Source of the DNA: Proteobacteria bacterium ST_bin11
GTDB taxonomy: Bacteria > Pseudomonadota > Gammaproteobacteria > Methylococcales > Methylomonadaceae
DNA length: 64,000 bases
NCBI GenBank assembly: GCA_002083615.1
Contig: MSXO01000015.1
Location: forward strand, 1 to 64,000
Direction of reading: 5' to 3'
This document shows positions 41,849 through 51,428 of the stretch, piece by piece. Made by a program: the position numbers and the translations under genes. Each line of letters opens with the position of its first letter. Position 1 is the stretch's first letter. The notes beneath the pieces were generated by a model. That model worked only from the letters and a program-made list of their open reading frames with translations. It was not told where the DNA came from and did not search any database.

Positions 41849-43489
41849 CTAAATAATGCAGGATTTTGCTTTCAGCTCGTGGGTAAACACCCGGCTGTTT
41901 TCGACATAGTCGATAGGCACATCAATGAGATGCACGCCAGGGGTTTCAAGACAGTGGTTCAAGATGGATTGCAGTTGTTCGGTGGCTGTGACCCGATGAC
42001 CGTTCGCACCATAGGCTTCCGCGTATTTCACAAAATCCGGATTGCCGAAATCCAAACCAAAATCGCTAAAGTGCGAGCTTTGTTGCTTCCACTTGATCAT
42101 GCCGTAACCGCTGTCGTTCAATACCAACACGGTGATATGCAATTTCAAACGCACGGCGGTTTCCAGTTCCTGACTGTTCATCATAAAACCGCCGTCGCCG
42201 CAGATAGCCACCACACTGACTTCAGGATGAATCAATTTTGCTGCTATCGCCGATGGCAAACCCGCACCCATAGTCGCCAGCGCGTTGTCCAGCAAAATGC
42301 TGTTCGGTGCCAAAGCCCGATAATTGCGGGCAAACCAGAGTTTGTACATACCGTTATCTAACGCCAGTATGTCTTTCGGCTTCAGAGCCTTGCGGACATC
42401 CGCTACCAGCCGCTGCGGAATAATCGGAAAATCGTTGGCATCGGCGCGCTCGGCAATCTTGGCATCGACCGTACGCTTTACTTTCAAAAAGTAGGCAAAA
42501 TCCCAGTGAGTCGGCACCTGGATACGCTCCGCCATCTGCCAGAGCGCATTCGCGATGTCGCCAACGACATCTAGCTGCGGAAAATAGATTTCGTCCACCG
42601 AGGAGGCGACAAAGTTGATGTCAATTACGCTGATACCGTCCGCTTTCATGAAAAACGGCGGCTTTTCGATTACATCGTGACCGACGTTGATAATCAGGTC
42701 GGCGCGCTCGATCGCACAATGTAAATAATCATGATCGGACAGCGCGGCGGTACCGATAAATAATGGATGATCCTCCGGCACCACACCTTTGCCCATTTGC
42801 GTGTTGAAAAACGGAATCCCGGTTTTTTCGATAAACGCCTGCAGCATATTGGAAATACGTTTGCGATTAGCGCCTGCGCCTATCAATAACAAGGGCGATT
42901 TGGCAGCTTCGATGCGTTTGATGGCAATGTCCACGGCTTTGACGTTGGCATCGGCACGGCGGACTTTTTGCAATGGAATCGGCGGCACATTAGTTTTCTC
43001 GGCGGCAACGTCTTCCGGCAACTCCAGATGCACCGCACCGGGCCGCTCTTCTTGCGCGGTTTTAAACGCTTCGCGTATCGAAGAGGGGATGCGGTTTCCA
43101 CGCACCAATTGCCGGGTAAATTTGGTGATGGGCTTCATCATATCGACCGTATCGATCATCTGAAATTGCCCCTGCTTGCTGGCATGTATCGGCTTTTGTC
43201 CGGTAATCATGCACATCGGCATCGCCCCCAATTGCGCGTAAGCAGCCGAGGTGAAGAAGTTGGTGGCACCGGGACCCAGCGTGGATAAGCACACACCGGG
43301 TTTGCCGGTTAAGCGTCCCACCGTGGCAGCCATGAAACCGGCGGCCTGCTCGTGTCGCGTGACAACCAGCTTGATTGACGAGTCACGCAGCGATTCCAAT
43401 AGGTCCAGGTTTTCCTCGCCGGGAATGCCGAAGATATAGTCCACGCCTTCGTTTTCAAGACATTTAACAAATAGGTCGCTGGCTTTCAT
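41849..43489 (-). CDS. Acetolactate synthase-like thiamine diphosphate enzyme (large subunit type)
   Basis: The 546-residue protein has all three ThDP-enzyme domains: a Pyr domain with the catalytic Glu in 'VVTRHEQAAGFMA', a central FAD-like domain ('SPLLLIGAGANRKRI') and a PP domain with the metal motif 'GDGGFMMNSQELETAVRLKLHITVLVLND' (GDG...N). It is most like catabolic AlsS-type acetolactate synthases, which work without a small subunit. No ilvN follows. It may make acetolactate from pyruvate or act as a related carboligase. The gene is the first of the ALS-ALDH pair. Confidence 0.85.
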   Translation of the reverse strand: MKASDLFVKCLENEGVDYIFGIPGEENLDLLESLRDSSIKLVVTRHEQAAGFMAATVGRLTGKPGVCLSTLGPGATNFFTSAAYAQLGAMPMCMITGQKPIHASKQGQFQMIDTVDMMKPITKFTRQLVRGNRIPSSIREAFKTAQEERPGAVHLELPEDVAAEKTNVPPIPLQKVRRADANVKAVDIAIKRIEAAKSPLLLIGAGANRKRISNMLQAFIEKTGIPFFNTQMGKGVVPEDHPLFIGTAALSDHDYLHCAIERADLIINVGHDVIEKPPFFMKADGISVIDINFVASSVDEIYFPQLDVVGDIANALWQMAERIQVPTHWDFAYFLKVKRTVDAKIAERADANDFPIIPQRLVADVRKALKPKDILALDNGMYKLWFARNYRALAPNSILLDNALATMGAGLPSAIAAKLIHPEVSVVAICGDGGFMMNSQELETAVRLKLHITVLVLNDSGYGMIKWKQQSSHFSDFGLDFGNPDFVKYAEAYGANGHRVTATEQLQSILNHCLETPGVHLIDVPIDYVENSRVFTHELKAKSCII

Positions 43490-43844
43490 GATTGAGCCTT
43501 TAAAGTGGTTGACTGAGCGAACCGGAATGATCCGGCATTGATTGAGGGGGTACTTCAGTGCAGTCGAGCACCGGCCTGGTGGCTCTGGGGTTGATTGCTC
43601 TCAGCTGAATCGCGATGCTAGGGGTACTGGTTGACGATAACCAACGCCAAGCTAAGTCGTTGCTCCACAGTTTAACAGTACTAGCGCCAAGGCCCCAAGC
43701 GCCCTTGCCGCCTAAGCTCTGAAAATCCGCGCAGACCGGGCTGATATTTTGAAATTGGTTTGTATGCTGAGCCTTACCCGGGGCGGCGCAAGCTGATTTT
43801 TCGTTCGGTCTGAACCAGTTTGTTACTTGCTGGGAAAAAAGCTT
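43490..43844. other. Intergenic region, no gene seen
   Basis: A 355-base gap between the acetolactate-synthase-like gene and the lipoprotein hydrolase gene. It should contain the ALS-ALDH operon promoter. I see no convincing ORF or hairpin. Confidence 0.45.
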
Positions 43845-44891
43845 TTAGCCATTGGTCAACAATTGCCTGGCTCGATAATCCGCGCCCGAAGGCAAGTGCT
43901 TGGGAGCGTTTTTTATCCAGGCCACTATATCTTGCCAGGCGGTGGGGGCTTGCAGATCTCGGAGGAGCATGTGATAGCCATTTTGGTAAATCGCCACGGT
44001 CTTTTCCGCGGTATCTGAGGTTAGCATTTGCTGCAAGAAGGCATAGGTCGGCTCCTTGGGGATCACTTCGTCTTTCTCGCCATAAAGCATCAGGGTATGT
44101 GCCCGCAGCGAGCTGGCGCTGTCAAACGCAGTGTCCATCAGATCGGTTAAACCATAAACCGTTTCCACGCGGGTGGCCTTGATCACCATCGGATCCCGGC
44201 CCATCGCCCGCAGCATATCTATGTTATCGGAAGGCATAATCTTTAGCCCACTGCCTGTCAAGGTCAACCAGGGCATACTATGCGCCAAGGTCCAGAGCAA
44301 ACTGGTTTGATACCACGGCATAGTCGATCTGGCCCACAGCGCAGGCGCGGCCAGGATGATGCCGGACACATCCGGCATATCGACCTGCTGCATGGCGGTG
44401 ATAACAATTGCGCCACCCATGCTTTCGCCCAATAGATAAATCGGTTGGCTCGGATAACGCTGCTTGAGTAGCCTGGTTAATTCTTTTAAATCCAGAGCGT
44501 AAGCGTCGCTGCCCGCCCATAACCCGCGCAGGGGAGCGGCACCGAAGCCGCGCTGATCGTAAGCGAAACAGGCGATGCCCATTTGGCTGAAATAGTGACC
44601 GGGCAAATCGAAAAAGTGGCTGTAATCATTAAAACCGTGCAGTGCGATAATCACCGCATTGGGTTCGCTGTCCGGCAACCAACGCCTTAGCGGCAAACTC
44701 GCACCGTCCTCGGTTAGAAAGGCATCCTCGCCCAGCTGGGCGGCATTGGTTTTGGCGCCGGGTGGATAGCTCATCGGCATGCAACCGCTCAGAGACAGGA
44801 GCAACATCAAGCCCGCGAGCGCCTTGTTGTTGAGCAGCCGTTTCCGATAAGGTCTGCGGGCATTCACTATTTTCAAATCGAGTGTGTTCAT
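43845..44891 (-). CDS. Lipoprotein alpha/beta hydrolase, monoacylglycerol-lipase-like
   Basis: The 348-residue protein begins with a basic N-terminus and a lipoprotein signal 'LLLSLSGC' with lipobox Leu-Ser-Gly-Cys, so it is probably lipid-anchored to the envelope. The hydrolase part has the oxyanion motif 'ALHGFNDYSHFF', the nucleophile elbow 'LLGESMGGAIV', an Asp in 'LYGEKDEVIP' and a His in 'QNGYHMLLRD', so the Ser-Asp-His triad is complete. It looks like the lysophospholipase/monoacylglycerol lipase group (hydrolase_4). ATG 44891 is the best start; a TTG three codons earlier is possible. It stands as a single gene. Confidence 0.88.
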   Translation of the reverse strand: MNTLDLKIVNARRPYRKRLLNNKALAGLMLLLSLSGCMPMSYPPGAKTNAAQLGEDAFLTEDGASLPLRRWLPDSEPNAVIIALHGFNDYSHFFDLPGHYFSQMGIACFAYDQRGFGAAPLRGLWAGSDAYALDLKELTRLLKQRYPSQPIYLLGESMGGAIVITAMQQVDMPDVSGIILAAPALWARSTMPWYQTSLLWTLAHSMPWLTLTGSGLKIMPSDNIDMLRAMGRDPMVIKATRVETVYGLTDLMDTAFDSASSLRAHTLMLYGEKDEVIPKEPTYAFLQQMLTSDTAEKTVAIYQNGYHMLLRDLQAPTAWQDIVAWIKNAPKHLPSGADYRARQLLTNG

Positions 44892-45041
44892 CGCTAACAA
44901 ATGATTTCAGTATTGAATTTCCCAATCTATCCCCCGCCTAGGATTCACAAAGCGCGGGATTGTTCCAATCAAACCAATCTTAGCTGACGCAGGCTAACGG
45001 TTTTATGACAATTCCAGAATGGCTAATTTCCTGTTAGCGAA

Positions 45042-45836
45042 CTATTCCTCATCCCAAAGGATAGGAAATGCTTTACGCACCCGCTCGATCGCCTCTTGAT
45101 CCACGTTTTTCCCCCGCAAGGTCAGCACCAAGGCATAGATGTCCTGGGTACTGACTTTAAAGGTGCGTTTTGGATCGGCTTTAACCGAGCTGGATAAACG
45201 TTTGATCGTCGTATGGAAAGGCAGAGGCTTGGCCACCGATTGCGCGGGCCGCGAGAGTTCGTTTTCGATAATCTCTTTTTCATTGCCGGGAGGCGCGTTT
45301 AAAGCCTTACGCAAGATGTCGCGCGCCCTAGCCCAAGACAGTTCGCCGCCAGCCAATTTTTCGCGCATAGCTGCTGTGGTCAGCGGTGCATAGCGAATGA
45401 TGTCGTCGATCCAGCTGACGCTTTTGTCGAAAAACTCAGCGATGCGCTCCTTAGGCCAATTGACGTTATTGAGATAAATCACGGTCTGGAAATAATCGGT
45501 GATGCGGGTATCGACGCGATCGGAGTTCAGTTTCAGATTCAGCGCCTTGATTTCATCCGGATCACCGGTAACGATTCTGACGTCCACTCTGTCGAAATAG
45601 CCTGGATTAGCGCGCCGAATGCCTTGAATGGCCTCCATGCGGTGAAAGCCGCCGACCAAATAATATTCCCGGTTGTTGCGCTCCCATACCACTAGCGGTT
45701 CGAACAAACCATTGACCACAATATCCTTTTCAAGATGCGCGACCTTGGCCCGATCCAACTCGCGGTGGTTGGTGAGCGTGTGATGAAATTCGATTTGATC
45801 GATGGGCAAATATTCGTAGCGTTTGGTCGCGAGCAT
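45042..45836 (-). CDS. Orphan ParB/Spo0J-like nuclease-domain protein
   Basis: The 264-residue protein begins with a ParB N-terminal (ParB/Srx-fold) domain: 'LPIDQIEFH', 'DIVVNGLFEPLVVWE' and 'YYLVGGFHRMEAIQGI', where the ParB box II GERRxxA is replaced by GGFHRMEA. A helix-turn-helix-like middle ('YFQTVIYLNNVNWPKERIAEFFDKS') and 'LSWARARDIL' follow. No parA is nearby, and it is far from any chromosome-partition context I can see. It could be a DNA-binding or CTP-binding regulator. It starts at ATG 45836 and is divergent from the small 62-residue gene. Confidence 0.82.
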   Translation of the reverse strand: MLATKRYEYLPIDQIEFHHTLTNHRELDRAKVAHLEKDIVVNGLFEPLVVWERNNREYYLVGGFHRMEAIQGIRRANPGYFDRVDVRIVTGDPDEIKALNLKLNSDRVDTRITDYFQTVIYLNNVNWPKERIAEFFDKSVSWIDDIIRYAPLTTAAMREKLAGGELSWARARDILRKALNAPPGNEKEIIENELSRPAQSVAKPLPFHTTIKRLSSSVKADPKRTFKVSTQDIYALVLTLRGKNVDQEAIERVRKAFPILWDEE

Positions 45837-46042
45837 GCTGTGTTCTCTCGGTGGCAGGAAACGGGAAGACCGGAAAATCGGCGCTCTAGCCGGTCCGATA
45901 AAAAATAGTAACGCCGGCTAGCTCAACATTTCAATGCATTTCTCTGATCTGCCCAAAAAATGCACCGCATTTTGTCACACTCATGTCACAAGGTATTTGT
46001 AAGCTAAAGCTTTAAATAAACCTAAAACATGAGTAAGGAAAA

Positions 46043-46231
46043 ATGAGCGAATTTTTCAACAAAAAACCCAAAGAACTGCTGGAGATTGAACGGGTGATCC
46101 ATGACTTGATGGAAGACTTAAACCACCCGCTAAATAACAATAGACATCCCTACCATCGAGATTGTGTTCATGCGTTTAACGATTTGATGGCGCATGCTGA
46201 CAGTATCCGCCAGCAGTGGGTTTCCTACTAG
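46043..46231 (+). CDS. Small conserved-looking hypothetical protein, 62 residues
   Basis: A short ORF, 'MSEFFNKKPKELLEIER' onward to 'DSIRQQWVSY', has a strong Shine-Dalgarno (AAGGAAAA) 5 bases before ATG 46043 and normal codon use. It is polar with a helical look, and His-rich in the middle ('NNRHPYHRDCVHAF'). It has no signal or membrane segment. I do not recognise it. It is divergent from the ParB-like gene, with a 200-base AT-rich gap between them. Expression is likely given the ribosome site, but the role is unknown. Confidence 0.65.
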   Translation: MSEFFNKKPKELLEIERVIHDLMEDLNHPLNNNRHPYHRDCVHAFNDLMAHADSIRQQWVSY

Positions 46232-46395
46232 AACGCGATAGGAATGCACGGGGCAATGCCCTCACGCGCAAGGCAAAGCCTGCACGGCCGCGGCGGCTGT
46301 TATTGGCATTTAAGCCTAAATGGCGGAAGAGTCCCGCCATTCCATCGTCTATTCTCTGTCTGTTAGGAAAAAAGCGCTGATGGTTGCCGTGCTAT

Positions 46396-47529
46396 TCAAA
46401 AGATGTTCATCTGAAAATCCAAACTCCGCTCCGCCAACCAGACAAACGCCAAGCAGGCGATGGATGCCGAGCTAACTTTCAGCACCAACTCAGAATAATA
46501 GTGGTGGCGGCTGAAAGCACAGATCAAAGGCAAAGCCACCGCAACAATTGCTAACTGACCTAGTTCCACTCCTAAGTTAAAGCCCAACAGCGCCAAAAGC
46601 TGCTGCGTGTCGGGCAAGCCCATGTCCAGCAGCACACTGGAGATCCCCATGCCGTGTATTAGGCCAAAACCAAAGGCCAGCCAAGCTCGACATCCAGATA
46701 AAACCGGATATATATTGTTAAGCGCCGCCAGCACTACCGAGGCGGCGATAGCCGATTCCACCCACCGAGACGGCAGCGATATGTAGTGCAACACAGTCAG
46801 ACTCAAGGTTAGCGAATGCGCCAGCGTAAACGCAGTAACCACGCCCAGCACATCGAAAAATATCGATTTGAAGCCATTTTTTGGCTGCCAAGCGCCCTGC
46901 TCCCAGACCAAAGCTGCCGGCAGCAATAAACTCAACAAAAATAGAATATGGTCAAAGCCGATCCGGATATGCCAAACACCTTCGTAAGCAAAATGTGCCA
47001 GCGTCCGCCACAAGGATTGATCGGCGTCGAAGACAAACTCGCTGCGTTGGCGGTCAGGACTAAAGATCGCGGTATCGGTTTGACCCGCATGAATGACGCT
47101 TATCAGCCCGCGATGCTGTGGATCGAGATCGAAAAACAAGCGGTAGCCTATCGATAGCGGCGCGGACATCGACGGACAAGCCGCCTGGAAATTCAATACC
47201 GCATAATGACCGTCACTGTGTTCGTCCACCAGCAAGTCCGCTGGTTGCGGCGAACAGGCCTGCTTGCCCATTGTCACCTGCAAACGACTCAGCGCATAGG
47301 CATACACCACATCCCGACTATCGCGCAATTCCGCCCAGGTAATATTGCCGTCGTCGTTTGCGTCCAGGCCCAAGGCGTAATCCAGGTCGCGTAAGGCGAT
47401 ATCCCATTGCCCATTAATTTGCTGTTCATCGATACGCACCGTCAAGTAGCTATCGCTGGGTTTATGGGCTAAGGCATTAAAACTTGCTGTCAGCAGCCAG
47501 ATCAATATCAACCCGGCCCTAATTTTCAT
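46396..47529 (-). CDS. HupE/UreJ-family membrane protein
   Basis: The 377-residue protein has a signal peptide ('IRAGLILIWLLTASFNALA'), a periplasmic domain with an EF-hand-like loop 'DANDDGNITWAEL', and then six or so helices of the HupE/UreJ_2 family, with 'GFDHILFLLSLLLP', 'AFTLAHSLTLSLTVL', and 'AFGFGLIHGMGISSVL'. HupE/UreJ proteins are proposed metal (nickel or other divalent) permeases. ATG 47529 is chosen; the longer frame to 47637 runs through a repeat whose translation ('RPELVEG') is a known artefact. It is the last gene of the DUF4331-TPR-HupE group. Confidence 0.87.
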   Translation of the reverse strand: MKIRAGLILIWLLTASFNALAHKPSDSYLTVRIDEQQINGQWDIALRDLDYALGLDANDDGNITWAELRDSRDVVYAYALSRLQVTMGKQACSPQPADLLVDEHSDGHYAVLNFQAACPSMSAPLSIGYRLFFDLDPQHRGLISVIHAGQTDTAIFSPDRQRSEFVFDADQSLWRTLAHFAYEGVWHIRIGFDHILFLLSLLLPAALVWEQGAWQPKNGFKSIFFDVLGVVTAFTLAHSLTLSLTVLHYISLPSRWVESAIAASVVLAALNNIYPVLSGCRAWLAFGFGLIHGMGISSVLLDMGLPDTQQLLALLGFNLGVELGQLAIVAVALPLICAFSRHHYYSELVLKVSSASIACLAFVWLAERSLDFQMNIF

Positions 47530-47537
47530 TGGTATTC

Positions 47538-47600
47538 CGTTCGGGCTGAGCCTGTCAAAGCCTGACGGCGAGCACCCTTCGACAAGCTCAGGGCGAACGA
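47538..47600. repeat. Imperfect palindromic intergenic repeat between TPR and HupE genes
   Basis: CGTTCGGGCTGAGCCTGTCA pairs imperfectly with the reversed half CTTCGACAAGCTCAGGGCG/AACG. The sequence family with 'TTCGACAAGCTCAGGGCGAAC' is a widespread intergenic repeat in Proteobacteria. Only one copy is seen in this window. It separates two genes of the operon and may be a folded mRNA spacer. Confidence 0.55.
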
Positions 47601-47633
47601 CATTTAAGGGCCCATTGAATAATATTAGCCTTA

Positions 47634-48812
47634 TCATGCCCTGCCCCCATTAATTTGCGCGAGCAGCACTTGCAGTCGCGCATCCTGTAGTTTGGATTGC
47701 GCTAAAAATGTCAGCAGCGGCTGAAGCTGTAATTGCGTTTTACCGCTGGCCACTGCCGCCTCCAGCAGAATGCGCGCGTCTCGCGGTTCGCGCTGCACGG
47801 CCCAATTGGCTTGCGCCAGGGCCAGCGCTGGTTCGGGTTGCTTTAGAACATGCAGCAAAAAGCGCGCCTCGTCGCCTTGATGACTGGTGTCGCCGCGCAT
47901 CCTGCTGGCGGCAAAGCGCGCTGTCAGCGCGTCGACGTGCGCACTGGCTGTTGGCAACAGCAATGCCTGTTCGGCGATGGTCAGACGCAGTAACAAGCCG
48001 TCGGCGCGCGTATCATTGCCCAACAACGCCACCACATCCGTGTAACGTTTTTTATCCAGTAAATAGTCGGCATAGGTAGCCAACAGATAACCGTTGCGGC
48101 GCTTCACTTCCAGCGCTTGCTGGTAATAGTATTGAGCCGCATCGGTATTGCCCATGCGCTCCGCCATTTCCGCCAGCGTCGTCAACGCCCATTGTTTATC
48201 TTGCAGCGCAACGTTTTCCGAAGCTTGCATGGCTTGCGCCAGTTGACGATAAGCGGCATTGAGCTGGCCGGAAACACTCAACGTCGAATTCACGCAAACT
48301 TGGCCGATCAGCGGCTCGGTTAATTTTAGTAAAGGCAAACAACTGTTAAGAGCCGCGGCGTGCTGGCCCTGTACTTCCAGTATCGCCGCCCGGGTCAGCC
48401 AGGCTTGCGCCAAGCGCGGCTGGCGAGCCAAAGCCCGGTTCAAATAATCCAGGGCCGCCGAAAACTCATGGCGACTTTGAAACAAGGTGGCCCGCAAGGT
48501 CAGGACCTCGGCACTCGGTTGCGCTAAAGTCAGCCAAGGCGCCAAAGCTGCCTCCGCGTAGCCGAAATAGCGCGGGTCCGATTCGGCGCGACCCAGTTCG
48601 ATATAACGCCGAACCAGTGCTAATGTCGGCTCCAAGCTATTGGGTTGGGCCGCGACTTGTTTGCGCAAATAACGAATTTCCAACCAACTCTCGCCCCTGG
48701 CCGGCAAGACTTCGACGATTTCGTCATCGCTTTGGGGTAAATAAGGTTGCGCACCTACATCGCTGAACACAGCAACAAACAGCAATAAACTGAAACTTAG
48801 CCAGTACTTCAT
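47634..48812 (-). CDS. TPR-repeat exported protein
   Basis: The 392-residue protein has a signal peptide ('YWLSFSLLLFVAVFSDVGAQ') and then a helical array of tetratricopeptide-like repeats (for example 'EFSAALDYLNRALARQPRLAQ' and 'NTDAAQYYYQQALEVKRRNGY' in shortened views) through about residue 300. TPRs mediate protein-protein contact, here presumably in the periplasm. ATG 48812 has a strong AAAGGAGAGG site, which decides the start. It lies between the DUF4331 gene (72 bases upstream) and the HupE gene, consistent with a single envelope-associated system. The partner proteins are not identified. Confidence 0.82.
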   Translation of the reverse strand: MKYWLSFSLLLFVAVFSDVGAQPYLPQSDDEIVEVLPARGESWLEIRYLRKQVAAQPNSLEPTLALVRRYIELGRAESDPRYFGYAEAALAPWLTLAQPSAEVLTLRATLFQSRHEFSAALDYLNRALARQPRLAQAWLTRAAILEVQGQHAAALNSCLPLLKLTEPLIGQVCVNSTLSVSGQLNAAYRQLAQAMQASENVALQDKQWALTTLAEMAERMGNTDAAQYYYQQALEVKRRNGYLLATYADYLLDKKRYTDVVALLGNDTRADGLLLRLTIAEQALLLPTASAHVDALTARFAASRMRGDTSHQGDEARFLLHVLKQPEPALALAQANWAVQREPRDARILLEAAVASGKTQLQLQPLLTFLAQSKLQDARLQVLLAQINGGRA

Positions 48813-48884
48813 TGGCCTCTCCTTTGGCATGTTTAGAAGAGCGGGGACGAGCACTGCCGCCCCCGATCATTGTTAAAACGAATC

Positions 48885-50513
48885 TTAGTTATTCGGGCAA
48901 GTACCCACTGCTAGGGAGACTGCATCGAAACAACCGGACTCAGTAGGATCGACATGGCGGCTTTGCCGACCGCTATTGGCAAAGGCCACATAAGGAAACA
49001 CTTCCTGATAGGTTCTGTCGTTAGCATTGACGCCGTCGGCAACTCGGTTATTCGGAAAGCTGTTAAAGGCCGGATTCAAAACCCCAACCACGGCTTGCGC
49101 GGCAATGTCGGTGACGTCGTCAGACACCCGCCGCCCATTCGGGAAGCCGGCGGTATCACCCGCCAGAAATGCCATACGCTTCCGGGCGCTTAACGGCGTG
49201 GGGCCAATTCCGGTATTTAAACGCAATAAATCTGCTACCGGTCCGCGTTGCGAAGGAGAACAGCCGGGGCAAATCGGCGCAGCATAAAACACCAAAGGAC
49301 CCAGGTCGAAACTGGGATTGGCTGGGTTCACGCGAGGCGGCGCGGGAATGGGCACAGCACCGCCGTAAGCCGCGTTGACCACGCGTGCCAAAAGCGGGTC
49401 CAACACGTATCCGGCAAAACTCGCGTCATTCTTGGGCTCGCTCATGCTAAACCTGTCTTTATCGCCGGTACCGATCAATACTTCATTGATCAAAGGATTA
49501 CCCATACGTTGAATCTGGGTATGGGCATTGGCGAGCTTAGGCTTAGCACCCGGCCTATCCGCGTAAGCCTTAGTGCGTGGTCGCGAGGTGGTGGCGTAGG
49601 TACCGATCACCGCCAAGGCTTCGCCAGCGGTGTGCTGCTTGCCGTCCTGCGTTAGCATGGCAATCGGCAATTCGATGGCGATAGAATTAACGTTAAAGCC
49701 GGCTACATCGTCAGGCGCGAAGTTTTTAGTTTCTGCGACATGTTGATCCTCCGAAAACACCCCAGGCACGCCAACACCGGATGCAGCAGCCCGAAAGTTG
49801 AAGGTATCGAATGTCGCGCCTAAATCAATGTAAAACGGATCGTCGACCGTACCAGCAAAGACGCTAATCCCAGCGCCTAGATCGTAAATACCTTGACTCG
49901 CTAAGCTTTCGTAGTTGGGCATGGTGCGTGGCCCAACATTGGAGGGGACCGCATAGAGCTTTTGCTGATTGGTCAGATCGATAACCTGCCGATTCGCACC
50001 CTTGCCTTTGATCAGCGTGACGGTGTAACTCTGCCGCAATCCCAAACCTTCCGAGCCAGGGCCGTCCAAAGCAGTAATGGCGGGCGGCACAATGAGCGTA
50101 CCGACAGGAACCGGACTGGGCGAATTGGCGGGCGCAACGATGCCGGCGCCGGCGCCGACAAAACCGCTAAAAACCCCGGGCAAGCGGTTTTCGGTTTTAA
50201 ACCTAAATTGCAAAGTGATGTCTTCGTCGGCGTCAAAATTATTATCCACCTTCATTTCGTACAAAATTTCTGGATCGAACGGAAAATAATTCGGGCCGTT
50301 ACTAGGTTCCAGTAGCGGATCGACATTCAGGATCATCGTTACCTTGCTGGGATCGTTATAGCTGACAAAGGCATACCAATCGGTAATGTCGGCCTTGGTA
50401 TCGAGTGCCGTCAAAGGCGCTTCGCGATGATTAGCGGCCTGAGCGGGTTGGATGACGGCTAGTGCGAGGCATAGCGCTACCGGCCAGTTTGTATATCTAT
50501 TCGGATCTTTCAT
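48885..50513 (-). CDS. DUF4331 exported protein
   Basis: The 542-residue protein has a signal peptide and the DUF4331 start 'ANHREAPLTALDTKADITDWYAFVS'. The repeated beta-rich core includes 'KVTMILNVDPLLEPSNGPNY', 'YEMKVDNNFDADEDI', and later 'GYVLDPLLARVVN' and 'ADGVNANDRTYQEVFPYVA'. Two Cys pairs ('PICPGC' and 'ESGCFD...GTCPN') suggest disulfides. DUF4331 proteins are exported and are often encoded with HupE-like and TPR proteins, and sometimes near ECF sigma factors, as here; the function is unknown. The long upstream frame is rejected because ATG 50513 gives a correct signal peptide with AGGA upstream. Confidence 0.86.
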   Translation of the reverse strand: MKDPNRYTNWPVALCLALAVIQPAQAANHREAPLTALDTKADITDWYAFVSYNDPSKVTMILNVDPLLEPSNGPNYFPFDPEILYEMKVDNNFDADEDITLQFRFKTENRLPGVFSGFVGAGAGIVAPANSPSPVPVGTLIVPPAITALDGPGSEGLGLRQSYTVTLIKGKGANRQVIDLTNQQKLYAVPSNVGPRTMPNYESLASQGIYDLGAGISVFAGTVDDPFYIDLGATFDTFNFRAAASGVGVPGVFSEDQHVAETKNFAPDDVAGFNVNSIAIELPIAMLTQDGKQHTAGEALAVIGTYATTSRPRTKAYADRPGAKPKLANAHTQIQRMGNPLINEVLIGTGDKDRFSMSEPKNDASFAGYVLDPLLARVVNAAYGGAVPIPAPPRVNPANPSFDLGPLVFYAAPICPGCSPSQRGPVADLLRLNTGIGPTPLSARKRMAFLAGDTAGFPNGRRVSDDVTDIAAQAVVGVLNPAFNSFPNNRVADGVNANDRTYQEVFPYVAFANSGRQSRHVDPTESGCFDAVSLAVGTCPNN

Positions 50514-50592
50514 GGTTTTAGTTCCTGTTAAAAATTGAACGCAGCGTACTGAGCGCTGCAAATTGGATACGTGTTGAATCGGCAAATGGATG

Positions 50593-51267
50593 TCAGACTG
50601 ATGCGTCTGGGAATATCGGCTTAGCCGCGCTGGCACGTGAGAGTTGCCCACCCAGCAAAAACAGGCCGGAAAGGCTCAGCAGCATCCACGTTGGCGGTTC
50701 CGGGACGCTGTGCACGCTGGCGCTATCGACATTCAGAAGATGCACATCCCAGGCGGCGGTACGATTGGGCTCTACCGGGTTATTGTTGCTGTCAAGCAGC
50801 GAACCTTGACAGAAACTGCCGTTGGAGCAAGCAAAGGCAGCAGTGAAAACCGGGTCGGCATCGCGCAGGAAACCATCAGCCAAAATCGTGCTAACCGAAA
50901 AGTTGTCGTATTGCGTCAAGGTGGCAATGTAATTGCCCGCTGCCAAATTCAGGTTGATATAGCTATCAAATTCGCCGTAGTCGTAGCTGAAGCCGTTCGA
51001 CACGAGCGTGCCACCCAAACTACCGTCATCCTGTTCCAGAATTTGATTTCCGCCATCATCCCACAGCGTTAAAATCGGATCGAAGCCGCCATCCAGCCAA
51101 GAGGAGGTGAACAGCGTCACCACGCTTGGCAAACCGAGGCTAAAGTCAAAACGTACGATGTCATTGTCTTGCGAAAAACTGCCGTTAAAATCAAACGATG
51201 CGGCCATCGTTGACACCGGCAGGGCCGAAGCGCCCGCCAATGCCGCTATTGCTAGTATTTTTTTCAT
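50593..51267 (-). CDS. PEP-CTERM-type DVUA0089 family exported protein
   Basis: This 224-residue protein has a signal peptide ('KKILAIAALAGASALPVSTMAA') and a beta-sandwich domain of the DVUA0089 type ('FDPILTLWDDGGNQILEQDDG', 'LAAGNYIATLTQYDN'). It ends with a PEP-CTERM sorting tail: 'VPEPPTWMLLSLSGLFLLGG' followed by basic residues. The exosortase system should recognise this tail, but no epsH/exosortase is in this window. ATG 51267 is the start. It lies upstream of the DUF4331 gene on the same strand with a 79-base gap, so it may belong to the same transcript. Confidence 0.88.
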   Translation of the reverse strand: MKKILAIAALAGASALPVSTMAASFDFNGSFSQDNDIVRFDFSLGLPSVVTLFTSSWLDGGFDPILTLWDDGGNQILEQDDGSLGGTLVSNGFSYDYGEFDSYINLNLAAGNYIATLTQYDNFSVSTILADGFLRDADPVFTAAFACSNGSFCQGSLLDSNNNPVEPNRTAAWDVHLLNVDSASVHSVPEPPTWMLLSLSGLFLLGGQLSRASAAKPIFPDASV

Positions 51268-51428
51268 AATGAATTCCTGGGATTGAGTTAAAAACCGGCA
51301 AGCACCCAATCCTTTCCCACTCGGAATTGTTGAACTTTAGGCGCCTGCAATCACAGATACGCCGCAAACCTGCAATTGGATGAGGGTTAGTAAAAAAATT
51401 TGCCCAGGACGCGTTTTTTCAGGCTAAC

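Noticed and set aside
47530..47637. N-terminal extension of the HupE protein
   Set aside because: The extension is the translation of a dispersed repeat (gives 'RPELVEG'), while the start at 47529 gives a signal peptide.
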